Shown here piece by piece: positions 8,245-16,844 of a DNA stretch of 20,000 nt (positions are counted from its first letter, which is position 1; every line of letters starts with the position of its first letter). Source of the DNA: Bigelowiella natans CCMP2755 (taxonomy: Eukaryota > Cercozoa > Chlorarachniophyceae); assembly GCA_000320545.1 (NCBI GenBank), contig ADNK01002524.1:1-20000 (forward strand). The letters are read 5' to 3'. The translations under genes were made by a program, and so were the position numbers. Under the pieces are notes generated by a model. That model had not been told where the DNA came from, did no database searches, and saw only the letters and a program-made list of their open reading frames with translations.

Positions 8245-9245
8245 ACGCGATGTGTGCAGTGGGGTCGTACGAACGACCAGCATCGAAGAGAGATTTGAAA
8301 CATGAATGCAATGCGATTTTTACCTAAATGAAGACAAAATAACGTGGTTCCTTTTGGCCAATGTTCCTAAACATTGTTCATTTAGGCTTGTCGTTTATCC
8401 TAAACTTACTACATGAAAGAATATTTGACAGAAACCTCTACATCTTTCTTAACACATACCCACTGTACTTTGAGTATGAAAGCTCCACGTATTTACCTAG
8501 AAAAAAATGTGCTCTTTGCGCTGGTTCAACTCCGATGTAAAACAGAGCCATACTTACGGAGTTAAAGTGTTATCAATTTTTATCCGTTTCTTGGGCTAAC
8601 CTCCCCTGTATGAGAAACCCGGACATTTAAAGACCAAAAGCCGGACAAAAGCCCCCGCCTTTTCCTCAAAGCTGTAGTGTCAAATGTGTAAATTATGTAT
8701 ATATCCGAAGGTTATAGGATTTCACCTTAATTTTGTGTCCAGGTTTTGTGAACAAGGAGCGACATCAGAGGTTGCTTGCTCAAGAAACATGGACGATCCG
8801 AAATTTTATTTTGCATTCCGAAATTTTATTGTGCCACATTTTGCCCGGATTTCGTCGAAATGTGGCACAAAATCTTAGTGGTTCCCACCCTAGTGTTTTT
8901 TGTTGCATAGAGTGGTTGAATGATGCAAGGATGTTTTGGCGCACATTCCCCATGCTGAATTTGTCGACCCATAAGTTATCCTGGCACTGACCGGTGTTCT
9001 TGGATATTGTCCGGTTCCAGCGCACCGTGTTGCCGTGTTGTGCACGGCAGTTTCTCTCAGGAACAGAGAACAGCATGATCATCATTACTTCCTAAATTAT
9101 CAAAAAACTAGAAAAATGTGCATATACGTGTATGTCGCCAATGATTTGTTGATGCAAATTTGCCATGTTTTAATTTAATTTGTGCGATGGCGAGCTTACG
9201 GAATTAAGCGGAGTAGTTTCAAAAACAAGCACCCCGACGCGCAAG
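8184..9245. other. Gene-free region: GA repeat, then AT-rich DNA with a hairpin
   Basis: A GA run of about 37 bases at 8207-8243 follows the transposase stop. From about 8290 the DNA turns AT-rich and no frame has coding character. An 18-bp motif, tccgaaattttatt plus flank, occurs twice in tandem near 8797-8835. It leads into a perfect 11-bp hairpin, gtgccacattt (8831-8841) and its complement (8858-8868), with a 16-base loop. The change in composition near 8290 may mark the inner edge of the transposon-rich subtelomere. Confidence 0.5.
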
Positions 9246-9316
9246 GTGATGATGATGATGATGATGATGATTATGATGATGGTGGTGATGGTGGTGGTGA
9301 TGATCAGATGATGATA

Positions 9317-9348
<32 letters not shown>

Positions 9349-9650
9349 ATGACGATGATGGTGGTGGTAATGATCAGATGATGATGGCAGAGGCTAATTC
9401 GCCTCTGATGGTTGTGATGATGGTGGTGATGATGATGATGGTGGTGATGGTGATCATGGTGGTGGTGGTGATGATGATCAGATGATGAGGTTGATGATGA
9501 GGGCAGAGGCTAATTAGCCTCTGATGGTGGTGATAGTGGTGGCGGTGATGATGATGATGATGATGGTGATAGTTATCATGGTGGTGGTGGTGGTGGTGAT
9601 GGTGATGATGATGATAATGATGATGATGGTGATCATGATGGCGATGGTGC
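9246..9650. repeat. GAT/GTG triplet repeat field with two palindromes
   Basis: An interrupted triplet array of GAT, GGT and GTG units ends a few bases before the GTPase start codon. Embedded in it are two copies of a 20-bp element 116 bp apart: 9388-9407, with one mismatch in its symmetry, and 9504-9523, a perfect palindrome cagaggctaattagcctctg. Each is preceded within about 35 bases by gatcagatgatga, so the array has a higher-order unit of about 116 bp. Poly-His or poly-Met readings across it are artefacts of the triplet repeat. It could be part of the GTPase promoter or 5' UTR. Confidence 0.8.
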
Positions 9651-9655
9651 ATAGG

Positions 9656-9868
9656 ATGTCCCTTCTAGATAAACTGAAAAAGTTAAAGAAAGGTGATAAA
9701 GAGTACAAATGTATATGTCTCGGACTCGATGGCTCTGGCAAGACTACTTTTCTCAAACAGTAATATCTCTTGTGTTATTTTTTTGGAAAGAGAGAGAAAA
9801 GTGCATGCATTTACATATCAGCTTACATATATAGAATACATGGAATACATAGAATATGTATCACATTT

Positions 9869-9910
<42 letters not shown>

Positions 9911-11568
9911 TGAGTGTGTCTGAGAGTAATATATATTTTATTTATGCATGTGTGTATGTGTATGAATGTATATATATGTGCGTGTGTATGTGTTAGTGAG
10001 TGTGTGTATTTCCATGAGGAATATGCTTCTTATGTGCCCATGTATCACGTTTGATTCATATACATGTTTGTGTACGTTTATTGTTATGGGTGCGACTGTG
10101 AGTTTAAGCGTAAATGAGTATGTGGATAAACACACCCGTGCGCATGAATTTAAATGAATCATTGTCTGATGGAGCATATCATCAGTGTTGTGCTTCGATG
10201 AATTTCCCTCTTGCATCTTCTGCGATATTGCAATTTTGACATGAGATTTCATCCAAATTTAAGTTTATTTGCTTGAGTTTGACCACATATTTCTGGATTC
10301 CGACGATTGCAATTCTGAAATTGGTTTAGTGCGAAAGAGCTAAAGTTTTCCAACACGACGCCAACTAAGAAGTTCGAAATTTCAAAAATTTACTATGAAG
10401 ATGTCCAGTTGAATGCCTGGGACTTAGGAGGTGAGCATTTCAGCTCTTCAAGCTTATCAATATAACAGGAAACTGCTTATTGCTTGTCATCATAATCCTC
10501 TCGAGCCAGTGACATCAGTGTGATGTGAAATGATGATGAAATTAAGGGCGATAATGATGCATTCCATCAACTCTTAGGAGAGAAAACGATTCGCCCATTC
10601 TGGCAGCACTACTATGCTTCGCTGGATATTGTGGTAATTCAAAGGAAAAACCATCCTCCTTATTTTTTTGGCGCATTTCCCCCTCGATTTTCGCGGAGAC
10701 ATTCTACATAAACATGCTTGCATTCACAGGTATGGTTGGTTTTTTCGTTCTCTACTGTTTTTTCCCCCTCTGGTGAATTGTAACACTTTCCCGCGACTGT
10801 TTTCATGTTATTTCAGCTATGGTTCATCGATTGCTCGGACAAAAGTAGATTTCAGGAAAGTCTACAGTCGTTGACCAAAGTCCTGGAGGATCCTAAGGTG
10901 TGATTCTTTTTCTCTTTTACCAATGCCCTCGTGCGTATTGTCGTGATCTTGAATTCGTACCTCTTTTCATCTTTGCTTCGCATGTGCATGTGATTATCTC
11001 CGGGCATGTTCACATGTGTGCACCATTCAAACAGAAGTGATGTGATCAAAGCCGTCTGTGGCCTAAAATATATGCACGATTCTGTTTGAAATATCTAAGA
11101 TGTTATTGCTCCATGGTTAAGTGCATTGCCATTCTGACACAGTGTTCTTTTTTGTGGTCCACAAAAGATTCCTATGTTACCTCTTCTGATCGTGTGCAAC
11201 AAACAAGACCTCGCCAATGCAATGCCTGCCAGCGACGTAAGTTTCACCATTTCTTGATTTAAGGAACAAAAAAATCAAAATTTAGAATCTGAGAAGCCTT
11301 GTTGCATTAGATTGAGAAACAAATCCCAGGGTCGAGCCGGTTCAAATTCGTTGTAAGTTCCATCAGTAATTTTGAATGTAATGGCTCACATTATTCATCA
11401 ATGCAATGCACTACCCCTCCGACAATTCTTTGGTATCTGATGATTTCGTGCATGTGTGCGCGCGTGTGTGTGTGCTCTATTTTGTCCTAGTCTTTATCCG
11501 CCAAAAGCGACCCAAAGCCGTTGCTGAATGAGATTGTTAAGGTCCTCAAGGCAGAAAGTAAGAAATGA
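9656..11568 (+). CDS. ARF/ARL-family small GTPase, seven exons
   Basis: Exons 9656-9759, 10330-10430, 10578-10633, 10817-10897, 11168-11236, 11311-11352 and 11491-11568 join to 531 bp, giving 176 residues, the usual size of ARF/ARL proteins. All introns are GT-AG. Nucleotide-binding motifs: P-loop GLDGSGKT at 23-30, switch I PT at 46-47, WDLGG at 65-69, NKQD at 125-128 and SAK at 154-156. The family acts as a GTP-dependent membrane or cargo switch. The N-terminal MSLLDKLKKLKKG is an amphipathic helix like that of ARL2/ARL3, but residue 2 is Ser, so N-myristoylation is not expected. Odd points: the catalytic Gln after GG is Glu70 (GGEKTIRP), and the switch I PT is followed by KKF rather than the usual IGF. 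The best guess is an ARL3-like or lineage-specific ARL. The start is the only ATG fitting the amphipathic helix. Confidence 0.88.
9760..10329 (+). other. Intron 1 of the ARL-like gene, with a TG microsatellite
   Basis: The 570-bp intron has donor GTAATA and acceptor GTTTAG. It is the longest intron of the gene and contains a TG run at about 9870-9911 followed by degenerate TG/TA-rich sequence to about 10010. Splicing completes codon 35 from two bases of exon 1 and one of exon 2. Short open readings within it are repeat artefacts. Confidence 0.8.
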
Positions 11569-12065
11569 GGAACGCCTTCTCATCATGTTGATTCAATTTC
11601 AAGCGCGGAGAAAGAAATGAAGTTCGGATGGGATTGACGACGTTGGTCGATGCCAGGGGACGGAACAAAGGGAAGAAAAGCCAGTACTTGGAGCCAGAAC
11701 TTACACATGCCTGATGAACATAATCAGCTGCATCATGGGCAGATCAGCAGGATCGTTTTATTTGTTTGGAAGATCGATCGAAATCACTAAATTCTCACCA
11801 CTCGTTTTACTAGTTCATTCAATCCACCAATTGTGTCTGCACATGCATGTTGTGATGAGCACGCTGATGCATGCGAAGCGTGCATGATGCAATGGCACTG
11901 TGTTGTGTGCAGCGTGTGTGTGGATGTACGATGGACGCTGAAGCTCCTCGCTCGCGCCGCGCGCAAAACGATGATTGCACAAAAGAAAGACGACTCCAAT
12001 TGTTGTCTCTCTCAGTCATGCCATGACGCCATCACGCGCGCGCGTCATCGATCATCATGTTGGCA
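11569..12065. other. Spacer downstream of the GTPase gene, no gene seen
   Basis: This stretch should contain the 3' UTR of the GTPase gene, but no clear AATAAA signal was recognised. The second half is rich in CATG and CGCG motifs, with a GC-alternating run near 12035. Short frames on both strands overlap each other and have no recognisable domains. It ends where the minus-strand retrotransposon relic is truncated. Confidence 0.4.
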
Positions 12066-13388
12066 TCATGCAATGATGAGTGTTTCAGCAATGAATTGAA
12101 TCTTTCGCCTGGAGATTCTCATGTGCGATTCACACGCTACATGGGACTTCGAACCAGTCGCAATGAATCCCTGAGAAGCATTTTCCACGGTCCGATGCTC
12201 GCCGTGGTCTGATTTGGACTTCGTCTTGACTTCAGCGCAACAGCTGCAGATGGGTGCATTCTTGGTGCACACATGGTCTCCTGGCAGTCCATGGTGGTGA
12301 CCTTAGATGGCGGGGGTTCGGGAGTTGTTGGGCGAACAATTCTGCGTGCGAAGCCGCCGTCAATCCCCAATCAATGCCGCAGGTGCTCCCCCTGTCCTTG
12401 CCATCATCCTTCTCAGATCTTTGCTTCTTGTTCCTGTTGTTGGCGTTCTTGTGACAGTGGCAGCGTGTGTGTGACTCGCTGCCACATGGTCTGCATGGAG
12501 CTTTGCATTGTTGCTCGCCTCCCGCATGATTCTTCTTGCAATTGAGGCACTTGAATGAGCGTTCAGTGGCATGAGGATCATCAGAGCAGCTGGATCCATG
12601 CATGTGCTTCTTGTGATGACCTTTGTGCTTCTTTTCGTAGCTGCTGTGGCCCACGTTGGCTCCTGCAGGATTGGTCAGAGCACTGCAGTCGTCTCGGTTC
12701 TCAACCAGTTCTTGAACGAACCTCCTGCAGAGATGGGATCTTCTTCACAGAAGCGTCGAAGATCTGCTGCTTCAAAGACGCGCACTTCGCTAGTTCGGGT
12801 CCAATCCCTTCACGTGGAGCAGCATTGAGAGGATGGGATTGAGTTGTTGTTTCTGACTTTCGAAGTGGTGGATCAACTCATTGAACGCACAGGTGCAGTC
12901 CTTGCTGTTGCCGGTCTGTCGCAGAGAAAGCAAGCTTTCGAATTGCACCATCAAGTTGGCTTTCCCCCCTGCAAAGAACTTCTTGTGGAGGGTCTCGCAG
13001 GCCGCGACACCGTCGTTCTTTCGCACTCCTGCATTGTTGAGTGTCCGCTAGTCCGGTGGACCGAGTCGGAGATGTGCCCGAGAATGACATCCCAAATCAC
13101 TTCACTGGAGTTGTCGAAGAGAGCTTGAGTGTGCTGCTTTGCATGCATCTCATCTTGCTTCGCTTCGTTCTTGGAGCTGTCCTTCTGTGACCGCTGCATC
13201 GTTTTGGAGGCCACAGGGATTTCCAACAGTTTCGTGGTCGGCGACATGATGAGGGGTGGAGTGTCACCATGTCCGCCGCATCTGGTCATGGATCGCAGTG
13301 AAAACCAGCAAGTGGTCCAGAACGGTTCATCATCAGTCTGCAGTTGGGTCCTTTCTGTTTGATTTTGGACTCCAACCTCGCGCACCAC
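12066..13388 (-). pseudogene. Degenerate gag-protease relic, probably of a second Copia element
   Basis: Read on the minus strand, three or four frames carry pieces of one protein in order. About 13388-13050 has a gag-like start (ALFDNSSEVIWDVILGHISD). About 13026-12790 has the gag core (GGKANLMVQFESLLSLRQTG, AFNELIHHF, LLHVKGLDPN). About 12730-12232 has KKHKGHHKKH and a zinc-knuckle-like CLNCKKNH...C whose spacing is off (CX2CX3HX6C). About 12210-12080 has FIATGSKSHV, which resembles the Copia protease site FIADTGxxSHV without its catalytic Asp. At least two frameshifts and an in-frame stop separate the pieces. Nothing of integrase or reverse transcriptase follows, so the element is truncated at about 12066. 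No LTR was found. It is unrelated in sequence to the intact element at 1590-6749. Confidence 0.7.
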
Positions 13389-15602
13389 ACATTGTGAGAG
13401 GCCACAGCCTCCTTGGATCCATCAAAGATTCGCCGTGCTCGACCGTCGTCAAGATTGGAGCTCACAACCCGTGAGAACGCAAGTCAAATGCGCAAATTGG
13501 AGATCGATCAAAACCCTGTTGAACGAATCAGATTTTGGCTCAGATGCATGCTGCACATGGCTGCAATCGCTGCAATGAACTCCCCACTGACCTCTGTCGA
13601 GGGCCTGATGCTTGCTAGCTTGGGGTGATCGATCTGCGAATCTCGGGATCTGAGTCCGCAGATCTGCAGCAGTTTGGGGGAAATCCCCCCAACTCCCTCG
13701 CTGGTTGCGACAAGAGTCCTTGTCGCATTGATGCGAATGGCGTGAGCCCATTTCGCACATTCAAGACTCAACTCAACTGACTCCAGACTTCGTTCAACTT
13801 CGCACTTGCTTCTGTCGAAGTCATGCTCATGCATCCATGCATGGCAATGGTGTCAATCTCGTTGCAGTTGCATTGCGCAGCGCTAGCAACACAACCGAGC
13901 CAATGCAAGCTTCAACAAACATCAAGTCCACAAAACCAATGCCCTGTTGAATGCACGATGTGAGCTGGTCATGCATGAGCAAACTGCCAAAGGAGAAAGC
14001 TCACCGCTTGCTAGCTTGCTTGCGGGTCGTTCAGAGTGTGCCAAACTAGCCACTTGCGCGCCAATGCACATCATGCGCTGGACACACAGCATCCCCATCA
14101 GCAGCATGCTGCGCATCACAGTTGCCCAAAAATTCGGGAAAAATTTCAGCCATTTTTCCCCAAAACGTCACACCACGCAGGCCGACTCCTTGTCGCAAGT
14201 GAAACACCGAGGGTGCTCCTGGAAAACATCCACAGTTTGCCAACCGAGATGGATGTTTTCCCGCTGCACGTGCCCCCTCCCATGACCACGTTTCTGGGCA
14301 TGCAACGTGAGTTGCATGCCCCCATGTGACCAGCCAAGCTGCAGTGGGTGCAGCCTGAACCCATGTGAGCATGCCTGCATGAAAATGTGAGACATGACAA
14401 AGCACAACGTGCACCATCATTTGCACTCATGCATGCGCATGCGCACCTACGTGCACTTGGTGGTCGCAGACTGACCACACTCGTGTCACACGATGTCACG
14501 TGTGCACGAAGTGCGTGTTGGATGGTGTTGCATGTCTGCGCACCACTTTCCATGCAAAGTGAAAGCACTTGCTGCTGATTGGCGTGCGCGTGCAGAGAAC
14601 GCATCGTGTGCATGCATGATGATTCACAAGTCCGTCAAACCCGGCAACGACGGGGTTGTGAACAGTGCAGCGCTTTGCGACGCGCTTTGAAGCAGCAGGC
14701 AGTTGCAGTTGGTCAAAGAAAAGTCATCAGAACTTGTCCGATGGCCAAACCTGAAAAAATGACCGAAGCGTTGACCAAAATGTCCATTTTCAAGGCCTCA
14801 AAAGGTGAAAATTCACACTGTCACACACCCGTTGTGCAGCGGATGCACGCTGCGCGTTTGTTCTCTGCCACACTTTGAATGCTTTTGCGTGTGCGTTTGA
14901 CCAAGTGTGATGTGCACGAAAATTTTCAAAGAAATGCGAGCAAATCCAATGTCCATTGCATCACATGACGCGCTTGGTCGCGCGCAAAAGCTTCCAAATG
15001 CACATTCTGGCGATTCGTTGCAGGTTTGACGGACTTGTGTTGGGTTCATGTTTTCACGGTCGAGAAAAGAACCCTGACCCCAAATTGGCATGGATCCTGG
15101 TCTGTGGTTTGGTGTTCGTTGGCAGACGTGCACAGCTCACGATCAGTTTTTTCGCTGATCTGGTCACAATGGGGGAAAGCGGCTGCAGGAAGCAGCACAG
15201 TGTTGATGTTCGTGTCAGTTCCCACGTCAAGAAGGGGGTGCGTTGGATCACTTTCACTTCAGCGCATTCTCGTGGGAACGCGGATGGTGTGCGAGCAACA
15301 CTGCATTGCTTGCCGCACAACGTTGCGTGCACGTGAGCAAAATTGCACGCAAGAGAAGACGTTTCACAGTCAGGCAAGACTTTTCCGTTCAGTTGCGCGA
15401 AGACACGGCTGGGTGGTGCAATGGGAGCGAATTTGCACGTGCGACGTCAGGTGATTTGAGTCTTTTGAGGTGAATTGGCAGTCGACCCGTTGAGGGGCGA
15501 AGCCCCTCCCAACTGACCAACCTGAGCATTGTTCGTGTGACAAGTTCCAGAGTTCCAGAGTTGTTTGTTCAGCATTGCGAATCACTGTGAATCCCACGCA
15601 AT
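13389..15602. other. Long region without a recognisable gene
   Basis: No frame here contains a domain I recognise. The least unconvincing are a minus-strand frame at 13508-13834 (108 residues; LSLECAKWAHAIRINATRTL) and a plus-strand frame at 14956-15336 (126 residues). Either could be a fragment of an old element. Structure present: a perfect hairpin at 14296-14321; a 7-bp stem with a GAA loop at 15492-15508 (gaggggc-gaa-gcccctc); and a short tandem duplication gttccaga at about 15543-15560. The region lies just 5' of the minus-strand retrotransposon relic and may include its lost 5' end. Confidence 0.4.
14296..14321. other. Perfect 11-bp hairpin with a GTGA tetraloop
   Basis: The arm gggcatgcaac (14296-14306) and its exact complement (14311-14321) flank the four bases GTGA. 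In RNA this would be a GNRA-type tetraloop on an 11-bp stem. No T-run follows, so it does not look like a simple terminator, and no gene is near enough to assign it. Confidence 0.7.
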
Positions 15603-15889
15603 GGTCATTGTGAACACACTCGAGCATGTTTTGACCGTTGAAAGTGTTCAGTTTTTGCTGCATCGGCTGAAGTGATGTTGAAACGACACCTCAGAATCCA
15701 GATCACAGCACCTGGCTCGTGCGCAGACCACTGACTGCAACCACCACAAAAAACAGTCCAGGTGCAGTGGTGTGGATTCTGAGATGTCACTTTGGCATCA
15801 CTTCAGCCGATCCAGCGATGTGGCAAAAACTCCAGGTGGAACTGAACACTTTCAACTGGTCAAAACACACCTCAGTGCGTTCACAATGA
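15603..15889. repeat. Imperfect inverted repeat (foldback structure)
   Basis: The left arm, 15603-15715, pairs with the right arm, 15758-15889, around a 42-base loop. The arms match over nearly their full length, with conserved blocks such as tcattgtgaac, gttgaaagtgttcag, atcggctgaagtgatg, ctcagaatcca and cacctgg. The right arm carries short extra segments of about 11 and 6 bases that the left arm lacks. The similarity ends sharply at both outer edges. This could be a foldback or MITE-like element, an inverted duplication, or a precursor of double-stranded small RNAs. No target-site duplication was recognised. Confidence 0.75.
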
Positions 15890-16508
15890 TCGCTGCCAAG
15901 CGCTCGCGCGAAAAAAACACGAGACATGGCTCACACTTGCGTTTTGCGACAACGTGCGGTTCAGGCTGCTTGTCGCCACCAGGTTCATCTTTGGGTGTTG
16001 AAACTTTGGCTGTCCATCGACTGGGACGTGATCAACACGATGTGCGAACTGAGTGTGTGCAACGTTTCAGTTTGTCTGACTTGCATTGCACCGAAGTTTC
16101 CAGAAAATTCTGAAAACCCCCCATTTCAAACCATCAAAAATCGCACAAGTGTGGACTTTGGTGGAGTTTTGGACCACGTCGTGTCATCGAACCGATTGCA
16201 ATCTTGTGGCATGGTGGCCAGGTGTGCGCACGATGCAAGCAAAAAGTGCAGCAAATTGCGGCGGCGTCCATCTCAACCATGAAAATTCCCGGGTTTCGCC
16301 TGGTTGTGTGAAAATTTGCCCACGGACGACCTGCTGCTGGACTGAATTGCCAGAATGAAACGATGAAAATCCAAGCTAGCTAGGCACATCACGTGTCTTT
16401 TGTGAAAACAATCATTGTCAAAAGTGACACAGTGGCAAAAATCCACAGCAGAGCATGGCGCCATCGTGTCGCATTGCAGTCACAGAACGCCGTCCACAAT
16501 CACTAGAA
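15890..16508. other. Intergenic stretch, no gene seen
   Basis: Overlapping short frames on the plus strand have no recognisable domain and do not persist. The stretch separates the inverted repeat from the 3' end of the minus-strand Crinkler/RHS-like gene, so its right part should include that gene's 3' UTR and poly(A) site. No poly(A) signal was recognised. Confidence 0.4.
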
Positions 16509-16844
16509 TCAAACTTTGTGAAAGATTTTTCGAAATTCTTCATCAGCACATTCCATTGGAATTCCAGCTGCCATGATTTCTTTCCTTCGGTACAAGTCCA
16601 TGATGATCTTGTGGTCATGGGCATGCTCCTTTAGCAAATCCTTTTTCTTTGAAAGTTTCTTACCTACAAAGAGAACAATTCTTCAGTTGCTAGAACACCG
16701 CACACAATGAAGGTTGCTACCCTTGTTGCCACGGAGCATCCATCGCATTTCCAACGCCGCATCCACTTCATCCTTTGTCAGTGAGGTCACATCAAGCCCT
16801 TTCTTGGCAAGTTTTGTGGAGTCCTTTTCCGGCTTCTCCCATCG
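16509..16844 (-). CDS. C-terminal extension of the Crinkler/RHS-like gene beyond a TGA
   Basis: Directly after the TGA that ends the 540-residue frame, the same frame continues with clear coding character: RWEKPEKDSTKLAKKGLDV, SLTKDEVDAALEMRWMLRG. It reaches a donor GTAGCA at 16720, then a 57-bp intron (16664-16720) with a pyrimidine-rich end and acceptor TTTGTAG. The second exon, 16663-16509, encodes KKLSKKKDLLKEHAHDHK, MDLYRRKEIMAAGIP and EEFRKIFHKV, then stops. The spliced extension is 92 residues, basic and probably helical. It has no ATG near its start. It is therefore either part of the upstream protein (TGA readthrough, a sequence error, or a very recent nonsense mutation) or a separate fragment. 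I favour one broken or recoded gene. Confidence 0.6.

Noticed and set aside
147-8300. Terminal inverted repeats around the transposase-like gene
   Set aside because: Compared 147-301 with the complement of 8184-8300 by eye and found no convincing match.
9374-9756. Poly-His and poly-Ile/Thr frames, minus strand
   Set aside because: Translations of the GAT/GTG triplet array; low complexity and no support as a gene.
12844-13362. Plus-strand frames over the second retrotransposon relic
   Set aside because: Antisense to gag fragments that read better on the minus strand.
14956-15454. Overlapping plus-strand frames of 126 and 142 residues as genes
   Set aside because: They overlap in different frames, neither has a recognisable motif, and composition does not favour either.
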